Source: a virus. Taken from it: a stretch of DNA of 24,970 bases. Position 1 is the first letter of the stretch. Each line of letters opens with the position of its first letter. The notes below the pieces were generated by a model, which was not told the origin of the DNA, ran no database searches, and saw only the letters and a list, made by a program, of their open reading frames with translations. Made by a program: the position numbers and the translations under genes. Where the stretch lies: IMG/VR virus record IMGVR_UViG_3300049203_000061, positions 1 to 24,970 of that record, one strand, 5' to 3'. This document shows, one piece after another, positions 14,706 through 21,168 of the stretch.

Positions 14706-14911
14706 TGCCCCTCGTCGCCAGCGCCGTACACCTTGGCGCGGTGCTCGGCTTCCATCGCGCGCATCCACGCCTCATGGTCCATCTGCGCGCGCGCCTCGAC
14801 TTCCCCATGCGCCCACAGGATCACCAGCACCAGCACCATGATCAGCACGGCCACAGCGACGGCCACGCCCAGTTCCACGTAGCCGTTCGCGTACAACTCG
14901 GCATATCCCAT
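14702..14911 (-). CDS. Small single-span membrane protein
   Basis: A 69-aa protein with one clear hydrophobic segment at about residues 12-34 (VELGVAVAVAVLIMVLVLVI) and a charged C-terminal half (EVEARAQMDHEAWMRAMEAE). Few charges precede the segment, so topology is uncertain. AAGGAG lies 7 bases before the ATG. No holin, spanin or lysis partner is recognisable beside it, so a lysis role should not be assumed; it may instead act at the host membrane during early infection. Confidence 0.65.
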   Translation of the reverse strand: MGYAELYANGYVELGVAVAVAVLIMVLVLVILWAHGEVEARAQMDHEAWMRAMEAEHRAKVYGAGDEGQ

Positions 14912-14937
14912 TTCATTTCTCCTTGTTATCGAAAGGA

Positions 14938-15090
14938 TCAGCGGTATTTCCGCTGCAGTTCCTCGGCCTGGACCAGCGCCCAGCCCAACTGCTCGCGGAT
15001 CTGCGCCGGGGTCGGCGGCGGCCCGCCCTGCGTGCGGCGGTCTTGCAGATACTGCTTCAACTGCTCTTGCGTCGGGCGGGTCGTGGTCAT
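14938..15090 (-). CDS. Small unknown protein (50 aa)
   Basis: A 50-residue protein starting MTTTRPTQEQLKQYLQDRRT and ending in AEELQRKYR. It is helical on both sides of a Gly-Pro-rich turn (GGPPPTP), suggesting a helical hairpin. GGAG lies 7 bases before the ATG. It sits in series with other tiny genes. No known family is recognised. Confidence 0.58.
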   Translation of the reverse strand: MTTTRPTQEQLKQYLQDRRTQGGPPPTPAQIREQLGWALVQAEELQRKYR

Positions 15091-15111
15091 GGCTGTCTCC
15101 AGTGGTTGTGG

Positions 15112-15309
15112 TTATTCGGCCAGCGCGGCGTCAATGGCGCGAACGGCGCGGTCGTGCAGGTCGCCGTCGCCTTCTTCGTTGAACAGCGCCTGATGCGCAA
15201 GCGCCAGCGCGGCGCGCAGCTCGGCATAGGTCGGCAAACCGACATTGCTCAGGTGCGCATCCGCCGTTGCGATGGCTTCCTGCTGCGCTTCCGTGAATTC
15301 TTTCGACAT
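15112..15309 (-). CDS. Small helical protein of unknown function
   Basis: A 65-aa protein (MSKEFTEAQQEAIATADAHL) that appears almost entirely helical, with heptad-like spacing through ALALAHQALFNEEGDGDLHD and RAVRAIDAALAE. The start is supported by a GAGAGAAAA-type purine-rich site. Its origin is not clear; similar small helical proteins are frequent in phage early regions. Confidence 0.6.
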   Translation of the reverse strand: MSKEFTEAQQEAIATADAHLSNVGLPTYAELRAALALAHQALFNEEGDGDLHDRAVRAIDAALAE

Positions 15310-15327
15310 GATTTTTCTCTCGGGCTG

Positions 15328-15347
15328 GCGCCCACCTAAGCGGGCGC
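15328..15347 (-). other. GC-rich hairpin between small genes
   Basis: GCGCCCGC and GTGGGCGC pair over 8 bp (one G-U) with a TTAG loop, just after the 107-aa gene's stop. No U-run follows. It may be a stability element or a weak terminator. Confidence 0.4.
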
Positions 15348-15357
15348 GGGTTTGTGT

Positions 15358-15681
15358 TTAGGCGGCGCGACAACGTCCGCAGAGTGCATCCGCCGCGATC
15401 TTTCGAGCGTCCGCGCTGGCGGAGAACAACGTCGTCGCTTCCGTGACCTCGACGCCACAGGAAGGGCAAGCCCAATTGAGCGCCAGTCCTTCCAGAGTCC
15501 GCGCGATCCTGAACCCGGCATCAGCCAGGCCCATGTCGTTCGACTTGCCGCAAACCGCGTGGCAGGTCGAGCAGTCAGCGTGTTTGTTACCGTCGCGCGC
15601 CAGGACGCCGCCGCTGACCTGGGCGCAATCCCCATTCATCTTGCGGGCCAGTTCGACAGTAAGTAGCAGCGCGGCGGTCAT
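15358..15681 (-). CDS. Cys-rich, zinc-ribbon-like small protein
   Basis: A 107-aa protein with eight cysteines in ordered pairs: CSTCHAVC in the middle, CPSC at about residue 72 and CGRC near the C-terminus. This suggests one or two zinc sites. The start at 15681 lies only 3 bases after the U-run of an intrinsic terminator and has a poor ribosome site; an in-frame ATG at 15639 is the alternative. Its transcription must depend on read-through of that terminator or on an unseen promoter. Function unknown. Confidence 0.6.
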   Translation of the reverse strand: MTAALLLTVELARKMNGDCAQVSGGVLARDGNKHADCSTCHAVCGKSNDMGLADAGFRIARTLEGLALNWACPSCGVEVTEATTLFSASADARKIAADALCGRCRAA

Positions 15682-15684
15682 CTC

Positions 15685-15703
15685 AAAAAGCCGCTTACGC
15701 GGC
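15685..15703 (-). terminator. Intrinsic terminator with U5 tail
   Basis: GCCGC and GCGGC form a perfect stem around a GTAA loop and are directly followed by TTTTT on the transcribed strand. The stop codon of the 51-codon gene lies in the loop. It closes the small cassette that begins at the promoter 15900-15928. Confidence 0.75.
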
Positions 15704-15850
15704 CTCCGCAGTTTGGGACACCCAAGAGCAGGTGTAGAGGGATGCGGCCAGGATTTTGGCCTTGGATGGGGTGGCGGCGGAAACCGCCACGGTGCCGAGG
15801 GATTCCCCGGCCATGTTCCAGAAGGTGACGTTGAAGTTTTTGGTTTTCAT
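15695..15850 (-). CDS. Small independently transcribed gene (moron-like), 51 aa
   Basis: The protein starts MKTKNFNVTFWNMAGESLGT and ends in CSWVSQTAEAA; it is rich in Ser, Thr and Ala and could fold as two strands and a helix (SKAKILAASLYTC). The ATG is preceded by AAAGGGCAGGA. It has its own sigma70 promoter with a palindrome and its own terminator, unlike its neighbours, which overlap in a polycistronic run. That architecture is typical of phage morons, genes inserted between operon members that often alter the host or lysogen. The product is unknown to me; no membrane segment or signal is visible. Confidence 0.68.
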   Translation of the reverse strand: MKTKNFNVTFWNMAGESLGTVAVSAATPSKAKILAASLYTCSWVSQTAEAA

Positions 15851-15892
15851 GATCCTGCCCTTTCAGTATTCGCCGCGCCAAGTGCGCCGCCA

Positions 15893-15910
15893 CGTATTAA
15901 ATATAATACG
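15893..15910 (-). promoter_or_regulatory. 18-bp palindrome over the -10 box (operator candidate)
   Basis: CGTATTA-TATT-TAATACG is a perfect 7-bp inverted repeat with a 4-base centre. It contains the -10 box of the promoter at 15900-15928 and reaches the predicted start point. Position and symmetry are those of a repressor operator; a chance AT-rich palindrome is the alternative. Confidence 0.55.
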
Positions 15911-15928
15911 ATGCGAAAGAACTTTCAA
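15900..15928 (-). promoter_or_regulatory. Sigma70-type promoter of the 51-codon gene
   Basis: A -35 box TTGAAA (15928-15923, 5 of 6 to consensus) and a -10 box TATATT (15905-15900, 5 of 6) are exactly 17 bases apart on the minus strand. The AT-rich patch contrasts with GC-rich flanks. Expected start near 15893, leaving a leader of about 40 bases before the ribosome site. Confidence 0.75.
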
Positions 15929-15942
15929 GGTTTATTTGAACA

Positions 15943-16185
15943 TTACTTCGCAGGCGGGCGCAGGTGTGGCGCATGCGCACAGCCCTTGCAGGCAGAGTCG
16001 GTGGCGCTGGCGTCATACTGGCATTCGGTCGACATCACGAAGGGGATCGGGACCATGCGCGGGATTCGATCGCTTGATCCGTCTTCGTAATCAAAAATGC
16101 CCGTATGCCATCCGTCCTGCACGAGAATCGGTGCGTTCGCCACGGGCCGCTTGCCGTTGTTGCAGCCATAGGTGAAATCAGTCAT
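15943..16185 (-). CDS. Small Cys-containing protein of unknown function
   Basis: An 80-aa protein (MTDFTYGCNNGKRPVANAPI) with an aromatic, beta-prone middle (DGWHTGIFDYEDGSSDRIPR) and four or so cysteines, including CKGC near the C-terminus. It overlaps the preceding gene by 8 bases and has a GGAAGGCGG site. No family recognised. It is the last gene before the independent cassette. Confidence 0.65.
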   Translation of the reverse strand: MTDFTYGCNNGKRPVANAPILVQDGWHTGIFDYEDGSSDRIPRMVPIPFVMSTECQYDASATDSACKGCAHAPHLRPPAK

Positions 16186-16603
16186 GGGAACCGCCTTCCG
16201 TGTCTTCGCCGTCCAGCGGTGGCAGGTGCGCGGCCAGCACCTGGATGACCTGCTGGTGCGCCTGCGGCTGTCCGGACCGGCTCAACGCCAGCGCGGCGTG
16301 TTCCAGCGCCACCTCGGCGTCGAGCGGCAACTTGGCGTGCGCCAGGTCGCGGCGTCGTTCGATGGGCGCCTTTCCATACCCGGCGCAGTAACTGCATCGT
16401 GCGCGTTGTTCCGCCGTGCATTCGCACGGTTTTAACGGCGTGGCGCTGGCTTCGATACGCTCCTCGAAAGCAGCTCGCAACCTCTCAATTTCGGCGCGCA
16501 AATCGGCGATTTCTTCGTCGCGCGCCGCCTCTTCCCCGGTATGACATCCGGGGTTGCGCATGCAGCCGATTCGCTGCCACCAAAACGGGATTTCGTTGCT
16601 CAT
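16178..16603 (-). CDS. Coiled-coil protein with Cys-rich knuckle
   Basis: A 141-aa protein. A short start (IPFWWQRIGCMRNPGC) is followed by a charged helix (EEIADLRAEIERLRAAFEER) that reads as a coiled coil. A cysteine cluster (CECTAEQRARCSYCAGYGKA) resembling a zinc knuckle comes next, then a helical C-terminal half. AAGGAG lies 5 bases before the ATG, which overlaps the upstream stop as ATGA. It may bind nucleic acid or a partner through the knuckle; no named family. Confidence 0.68.
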   Translation of the reverse strand: MSNEIPFWWQRIGCMRNPGCHTGEEAARDEEIADLRAEIERLRAAFEERIEASATPLKPCECTAEQRARCSYCAGYGKAPIERRRDLAHAKLPLDAEVALEHAALALSRSGQPQAHQQVIQVLAAHLPPLDGEDTEGGSHD

Positions 16604-16932
16604 GCCTTCTCCTTTTCGATAGCGGCGTCGATCTCGCTGGTGATGCGCGTCTGCGCGCTAAGGTCCGACCGCCTGTTCCATATGTCGGCACACATATCCA
16701 ACGTCGGGCAACCCGGTCCGTCCATATCTGCCCGGCTCATGCGCACCTTGTTCGCCATCAGCCAGCGGAACCGCTCTGCATCTGCGCGCAGCCGCTCGAC
16801 TTCGGCGATCAGTTCAAGCACAGTAGCGGGGTCCGCCTCGAACTGGAATGCTTGCAACTTGTCCATCATCACGAAGATGTCGCCGCCTTCCTCGGCCGCC
16901 AGTGCCAGCGCCTTAAGCTTTTCGATGTCCAT
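16600..16932 (-). CDS. Phage accessory protein with AERFRWL motif
   Basis: A 110-aa helical protein starting MDIEKLKALALAAEEGGDIF. The phrase VERLRADAERFRWLM followed by a variable region and ending in IDAAIEKEKA is common to a large class of small phage accessory proteins of unknown role. Its start directly follows the upstream TGA. Confidence 0.7.
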   Translation of the reverse strand: MDIEKLKALALAAEEGGDIFVMMDKLQAFQFEADPATVLELIAEVERLRADAERFRWLMANKVRMSRADMDGPGCPTLDMCADIWNRRSDLSAQTRITSEIDAAIEKEKA

Positions 16933-17193
16933 TCAGTTTTCCTCGTCCTTAAATTCGCCGCATACGTGCTCGCGCGGCGTCATGATGTGGCCGGCGCCGG
17001 GCGTCAGGCTGCTGCTTTCGATGTCGAGCATGGCGAAGCGTTCGGCGCCAGAAACTGGCGCACTCTTGATGCACTCGCCGACCAACGAGTTGTGCCAGCG
17101 CCACCAGTCGCACCCGGCGCAGCACGGTCCGCGCTCCTTGTAGAAGGCGTCGACGATCGCCTGGGTGCGGTCGTGTCTCGAAACGGTGGTCAC
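16933..17193 (-). CDS. Small Cys/Trp-rich phage protein
   Basis: An 86-aa protein with a GTG start overlapping the upstream stop as GTGA. The core CCAGCDWWRWHNSLVGEC with a distant HVCGEF gives a four- or five-cysteine set likely to hold zinc or an iron-sulfur centre. Similar small proteins occur in phage early regions without known function. Confidence 0.68.
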   Translation of the reverse strand: MTTVSRHDRTQAIVDAFYKERGPCCAGCDWWRWHNSLVGECIKSAPVSGAERFAMLDIESSSLTPGAGHIMTPREHVCGEFKDEEN

Positions 17194-17954
17194 TTGGCTT
17201 CCTCCTGCCCACTGTTCAAAGGTGTAGGGGCGGCAGCGATAGCATCAGCAGCGCCGTTCCATGCGATGCACCATGCACAGGGTTTGCCCGCGAGTGCGCC
17301 GTTGTCGTCGTCCCAAATTCCTGGCCGGGAATGGCAATGGCCCGGCGCGTTCCCGTTGTTTCCCCGGCCCATATTGTGCGGGAATTCACGAACCACGGCT
17401 TCCAGAAGCTTTCGCCATGTCGAGTCGCGCACCTCATCTGGCGCTGTTCCAGCGGTGCGACCGTCGATGTAGGCGATAAGGGCATCGCGTGCCTTCTGGT
17501 AGCGCGCCATGTCGTAGCCGGCAATGTTCGATGCTTCCGCTTCGTCCAGAAACCGCGCGAGCACTTCAGAGAACGTCGGATCACTGTCGATGCTCGCCGT
17601 CTTCCGTTCTGCCAGCTCGCGCTCAAGCTGGCGGATACGCTCGGCATACGGGGCGATGGCGTCAAGCTGGCCTTGGCGGAATTGGCGCTCTGTGTAGCCG
17701 TACGACAGTTCCGTGAAACTACCTCCTTTCCAACCAATCGCAACCGGGCGGGGCAGCGGCGGCAGTTCTTGACCCATAGGGGCGGAGACGGGAGCAGTGC
17801 GGCGGGCGCGGTCTTCTTCGAGAATTCGCTTGATCTTGCGCAGCGTCGCTTCGGTGTACGCGCCAGGGCCGCGCCAGCCCATGATGCCTGCGATCTCGGC
17901 GTCGCTTACGCCCGGCGCCGCGCGCTCGGCTTCCTTGTTCAGATCGCGACTCAT
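17190..17954 (-). CDS. Modular phage accessory protein, unknown function
   Basis: A 254-aa protein; the ATG at 17954 overlaps the upstream stop as ATGA and is preferred to an in-frame start 60 bases earlier. Residues about 15-55 (GVSDAEIAGIMGWRGPGAYT) form a small helical module. A linker of Pro and Ala follows, then a coiled coil (YAERIRQLERELAERK) and a C-terminal Cys/His region (GHCHSRPGIWDDDNGALAGK, CAWC). The piece-by-piece make-up resembles the 670-aa protein nearby. No catalytic motif was seen. Confidence 0.68.
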   Translation of the reverse strand: MSRDLNKEAERAAPGVSDAEIAGIMGWRGPGAYTEATLRKIKRILEEDRARRTAPVSAPMGQELPPLPRPVAIGWKGGSFTELSYGYTERQFRQGQLDAIAPYAERIRQLERELAERKTASIDSDPTFSEVLARFLDEAEASNIAGYDMARYQKARDALIAYIDGRTAGTAPDEVRDSTWRKLLEAVVREFPHNMGRGNNGNAPGHCHSRPGIWDDDNGALAGKPCAWCIAWNGAADAIAAAPTPLNSGQEEAK

Positions 17955-18160
17955 TGATCGTCCTCGTCGTGGTAAATGTTCTGCGGCGCACCATCGGCAT
18001 CTTCGATAATCCAAGATTCATCTGGCTCGTTACCCGTGCCGATTCCGCCGATTACGACATCGCGCGCCGCTGCGATTTTTATCGCATCATCCAGGCTTCC
18101 CGCCTGCACTTCGGTGTAGGCGCTAACCGTCACATGGCAGTTCAGTTTGAACGTCTTCAA
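17951..18160 (-). CDS. Small phage protein, TTG start
   Basis: A 69-aa protein whose TTG start overlaps the upstream stop (TTGA), with AAGGAG 7 bases before it. The sequence KTFKLNCHVTVSAYTEVQAG followed by SLDDAIKIAAAR fits a small beta-alpha module found in several phage proteins, where a strand pair is followed by an A-x-S-x-x-x-A-I helix. The acidic C-terminus (EDADGAPQNIYHDEDDQ) is unusual. Function unknown. Confidence 0.66.
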   Translation of the reverse strand: MKTFKLNCHVTVSAYTEVQAGSLDDAIKIAAARDVVIGGIGTGNEPDESWIIEDADGAPQNIYHDEDDQ

Positions 18161-18714
18161 TTCTTCTCTCCTTGCGTGTCGTGAGATGCCGCCTTGGCTG
18201 CTGGTTTGTCTTCGCCTATTGGGTTCAGCACTGCGAATTCGCCATACTTCGCTATCGCGGCCTTGTTGTACGCATGTGCAGCCTCGTCTATCGTGTCGAA
18301 CATGCCCAAGCGCTTATCCTTGCCGTTGAGTCTGATAGTTGCGGCCCACCTTCTAGAAGATTCCTGGTAGACGCCTTTTCGGCCACTTTTGTTAGTCGGC
18401 GGCCGGTTAGCGATATTCTGCGCATTCGTCGCAATACGCAGATTGCTTATGCGATTGTCCGAGCGATTCCAGTTCTCGTGGTCTACCCTGCCACTGGGCC
18501 ACTCGCCGTAGTGCATCGCCCATGCCGCCCTGTGAGCCTGGAAAGCCGTCCTGCCGACATAAAGATCGACATAGCCGTCGCGATTGAGATATCCGGTTTC
18601 GCCGCCTGTTTTGAAGCCGTTCCGCGTCGACTTGATGCGGTAAAACTTCCCCGTCTTACTGTCGTAGCGGAACACCTCGTTAAGCTTCCTCAAGTTCTCG
18701 GCCGTTTCCTTCAT
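18157..18714 (-). CDS. HNH endonuclease with AP2 DNA-binding domain
   Basis: A 185-aa homing-type endonuclease. Residues about 55-105 form the HNH module: H61 in QAHRAAWAMHY, D78-H79 in RVDHENWNRSDNRISNLR, with N91 and N97 following. Residues about 109-164 (KSGRKGVYQESSRRWAATIR, then LGMFDTIDEAAHAYNKAAIA) form an AP2/ERF-type DNA-binding domain, the standard partner in phage HNH enzymes. These proteins make double-strand breaks or nicks and can spread as selfish genes. The gene looks richer in AT than its neighbours and uses AGA codons, in keeping with recent acquisition, yet it is neatly coupled by ATGA to the upstream gene. Confidence 0.9.
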   Translation of the reverse strand: MKETAENLRKLNEVFRYDSKTGKFYRIKSTRNGFKTGGETGYLNRDGYVDLYVGRTAFQAHRAAWAMHYGEWPSGRVDHENWNRSDNRISNLRIATNAQNIANRPPTNKSGRKGVYQESSRRWAATIRLNGKDKRLGMFDTIDEAAHAYNKAAIAKYGEFAVLNPIGEDKPAAKAASHDTQGEKN

Positions 18715-20723
18715 TGGTCGCTCCCGCTGTTCTGGTGGCCTTGGGATGCGGACATGGCGGCGCGCAGGTCGTCGGCCAGTTCGATCAACGTGCTGTGGTA
18801 CTCGCGGCCTGCCTCGCCAAACTCGAACACCAGCGCGCCGGTATCTGGCTCCGTGTCCGCATGGTCCTGCAAATATTGCTGCGCGCGCTGCTCGATAAAT
18901 CGCACGGCGAAGTCATCCCGCACGTCGCCTGCTTGCGCTGGAGCGGCGAGAGATTTCACGTAGTTGACCAGATTCGCGCCCACGTCCTCGGTGGTGCGGC
19001 GCACGCCGTAGACCACTTCCGCGAACTCGCGTACCAGCCGCATGAATTCCCCGTGGTCGAATTCCTTCTCCCCTTGAGCGGGCAGCGGTGCGCGGGCGAG
19101 GGCTGCGTGAACGAATGCGATTGCGTCGGCGGTGTGAAGTTCGTCGCCGGACTTCGTGATGACGAACGTGCCGTTGATGGTCCAGCCAAGGCGCTTGACG
19201 ATTGCCAGCGTCACTTCACGCAGCGAAGGGCCGACCGGCGTAGCATCCAGGCTGGGTGCTGGGGCGCGGCTGTCGTGTGCCTCTTCGTGGTCCCAACTTG
19301 GCGCGGCGTAGGGGCAGTCGCTGCAGTGGTTGCTGTGATCGCATTTGCCGCCACTCTGGCATACATGGGATGCGCCTTGCTGGGCGAGGGCAAAAGCTGC
19401 GCACGCCTCGCCGTATGCCTCCATGTCCTCGGCGCGGTAGTGCAGACCATAATGCATTCGTGTCGGCGCGGGGAGCGACGGACGTTTGACTGGCGCAGCA
19501 TCCCGGCTGGGCGCGCCCTGCTGGGCGAGGGCTGCGCGAATCACATTAACCATTTCATCAACCACATCCTGGCTGTTGCCGTTCGCCAGCGCCTCATCGG
19601 CCAAATCTGAAAGCGCTTCAGCGACCTCCCCCGGCAATGGCACCGCTTTCTGGCTAGATTCCTGGGTGCGATGACTGGCAAGCCAATGGGATTCTTCCAT
19701 CGTCAAACCACAGGACGAGCATGCAATTTTGCTCGCGCTTGCCGTGGTGGCCGCTTGCTTGACTGCGGAGGGTGCGCCAGTCAATTGACCGTCAATTGAT
19801 CCGGTTGCCGTGGTGGCCGCAGGGGATGCGTCGTTGCAGCCGATAGCCGAAGGGGAAACCTCGTCGTAATCGCTCAGGTCTTGGCAATCTGGGCACGGCG
19901 TTGTGGCGTCCTCAACGTAGATCATCGCTTCGCCGCCGCAGCGTTTGCATTCCTCGTCGTCAGCCGCCCCGTCCTTCTGGCTGACTGCGGGCGCGGCAGC
20001 AAGGCGCTCATTCTCAGCGAGAAGCATTTCGTTTCCGCGCTTCGCTACTACCAATTCACGCTCAAGCCGTGCAACTTCGGCTTTCCAGATTTTGTCGGTC
20101 GTCGCTTCGGGCGCGGCTTGCTGGCTGACTGCGGACGATGCACTGTCGCCTGGTTTTACGCGCCACTGCACGCCCCGTTCAGTCCAGTCGGGCCGCGTGT
20201 CGTCCTCCCAGTCCCACCCCGGCGCACGGGACTGAATGGTTGCGCCATTTTTGAATGCCTCGACAACCTCTGCCCTCGCCCGGATAAATCCAGATTTCTC
20301 AGCGACTGCGGGCGATGCGAGGTCTTTAACCAGTTCAACCACGATGCGGATTCGCTCTTTCGTCTTTTCCTCGTCGGACCAAATCAGGGCATCATCCAGT
20401 CTGCTCAGAATTGAAACGATCTGTTTCCATGATTGTTCATATGGCGATGCGAGGGCGGCGCGGCCCAGCACTTCATCGATCTGCGCCATTGCTTCTGCGT
20501 GGCCCTTGGGGTCAGCCCGGCGCGACACGGCCTCATAGATCAAGCCATCGGAGGGCGCTTCGGTAACGCTCGGCTCTGCGCGGCGGGCGAGGAGTTCGCG
20601 CACATCAGCCAGCTTCACATATTCGCCCTCGTAGTCGTCGCGGTCCATCGTGCAACGTTCAACGCCAACGCTATAGCGGGGCAGCTTGTCCAGGTCTACG
20701 CCTGCGGTGTTCTGGTTATCCAT
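18711..20723 (-). CDS. Large mosaic phage protein with zinc-binding segments
   Basis: A 670-aa protein assembled from short modules. Residues 1-48 match a phage module (LPRYSVGVERCTMDRDDYEG, LADVRELLARR). Next come a helical part and a segment around GATIQSRAPGWDWEDDTRPD. A zinc-ribbon-like ECKRCGGEAM..CPDC and a second Cys pair (IACSSCGL) follow, then helical blocks ending in RAALAQQGA. A Cys-rich piece (CQSGGKCDHSNHCSDCPYA) comes next, and the C-terminus is a long helical domain. The modules are joined by Ala/Ser/Pro linkers that recur (SAVSQ, PAVSQ, SAVKQ, PAVAE) and are repeated at DNA level. Such proteins occur in accessory regions of proteobacterial phages with no known role. AAAGGA precedes the ATG. 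Confidence 0.72.
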   Translation of the reverse strand: MDNQNTAGVDLDKLPRYSVGVERCTMDRDDYEGEYVKLADVRELLARRAEPSVTEAPSDGLIYEAVSRRADPKGHAEAMAQIDEVLGRAALASPYEQSWKQIVSILSRLDDALIWSDEEKTKERIRIVVELVKDLASPAVAEKSGFIRARAEVVEAFKNGATIQSRAPGWDWEDDTRPDWTERGVQWRVKPGDSASSAVSQQAAPEATTDKIWKAEVARLERELVVAKRGNEMLLAENERLAAAPAVSQKDGAADDEECKRCGGEAMIYVEDATTPCPDCQDLSDYDEVSPSAIGCNDASPAATTATGSIDGQLTGAPSAVKQAATTASASKIACSSCGLTMEESHWLASHRTQESSQKAVPLPGEVAEALSDLADEALANGNSQDVVDEMVNVIRAALAQQGAPSRDAAPVKRPSLPAPTRMHYGLHYRAEDMEAYGEACAAFALAQQGASHVCQSGGKCDHSNHCSDCPYAAPSWDHEEAHDSRAPAPSLDATPVGPSLREVTLAIVKRLGWTINGTFVITKSGDELHTADAIAFVHAALARAPLPAQGEKEFDHGEFMRLVREFAEVVYGVRRTTEDVGANLVNYVKSLAAPAQAGDVRDDFAVRFIEQRAQQYLQDHADTEPDTGALVFEFGEAGREYHSTLIELADDLRAAMSASQGHQNSGSDQ
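19741..19820. repeat. 14-bp direct repeat in the linker region of the mosaic gene
   Basis: GCCGTGGTGGCCGC occurs at 19741-19754 and again at 19807-19820. A related unit TGGCTGACTGCGG lies at 19978-19990 and 20122-20134, and its core GACTGCGG also at about 19761 and 20304. TGCTGGGCGAGGGC is repeated at 19378-19391 and 19519-19532. All fall in linkers of the 670-aa protein. Confidence 0.75.
19780..19799. repeat. Two palindromes TCAATTGA at 11-bp spacing
   Basis: GTCAATTGA is present twice in tandem (19780-19788, 19791-19799). Each contains the 8-bp palindrome TCAATTGA, with centres 11 bp apart, about one DNA turn. They lie inside the 670-aa gene. Confidence 0.6.
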
Positions 20724-20910
20724 TGTTCTGTCCTTTCTCTGCGGTCTGCTTCCTCTCGTCCGGCTGACCCCACCATTGGCCGATCATCGTCACCGAAAGA
20801 ATGTGCATCTCGTGGGCCGTAAGGCGGCAGCCGGTGCCGCGCTGATGGGCGCGAGCCAGTTTGTTGAGAATGTCCTGAATCTGGTCATGAACACTTCGCT
20901 CATGCTGCAT
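20716..20910 (-). CDS. Small helical phage protein
   Basis: A 64-aa protein (MQHERSVHDQIQDILNKLAR); an in-frame ATG 12 bases upstream (20922) is an alternative start. The pattern helix, GTGCRLTAHEMHILS, then GQWWGQPDERK matches a small class of phage proteins with R-L-T-x-x-E followed by W-W. It overlaps the following gene by 8 bases. Function unknown. Confidence 0.62.
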   Translation of the reverse strand: MQHERSVHDQIQDILNKLARAHQRGTGCRLTAHEMHILSVTMIGQWWGQPDERKQTAEKGQNNG

Positions 20911-21139
20911 GGTCGCCCCCATTCAGGGTGTTAGCTGATCCCTTGGTCTGGCCCTGCTCGGCCCACTTGGATTTGTATTCAGCGATGAACTCGGGTTCGA
21001 AGCTCGACTGCCAGCCGCACGTCGGGCACTGAAACTGGCTGCCGTTGAAAGGCGCGCGCGGCATGGTGCGGCAGTTGGTGTTGCCGCAATACGGCGCATA
21101 GCCGGGCCGGGTCATCAGGTTGTTGCGAACAATGCTCAT
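20900..21139 (-). CDS. Small zinc-ribbon-like protein
   Basis: A 79-aa protein with two Cys pairs, CGNTNC near residue 18 and CPTCGW near residue 38, spaced as in a treble-clef or zinc ribbon. The C-terminal half is a helix and ends GSANTLNGG, nearly the same as the tail of the preceding gene. ATGA overlap at its start. Possibly a nucleic-acid-binding accessory factor; not a named family. Confidence 0.7.
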   Translation of the reverse strand: MSIVRNNLMTRPGYAPYCGNTNCRTMPRAPFNGSQFQCPTCGWQSSFEPEFIAEYKSKWAEQGQTKGSANTLNGGDHAA

Positions 21140-21168
21140 ACGCCGCCTTCCTGGGTGTTAGCTGATCC
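20926..21168. repeat. 16-bp direct repeat at the 3' ends of two adjacent genes
   Basis: GGGTGTTAGCTGATCC occurs at 20926-20941 and 21153-21168, 227 bases apart. Both copies are read in the same frame and encode G-S-A-N-T near the C-termini of the 79-aa and 351-aa proteins. It may be a site where recombination joined or exchanged small genes. Confidence 0.75.

Noticed and set aside
14702-14911. Single-span membrane protein as a holin
   Set aside because: No endolysin or spanin is near and the single segment with charged tail is not specific for holins.
15678-15893. A 71-codon minus-strand frame across the moron-like cassette
   Set aside because: It starts upstream of any ribosome site, crosses the promoter region and terminator, and is less protein-like than the 51-codon frame at 15695-15850, which has a good start and stops in the terminator loop.
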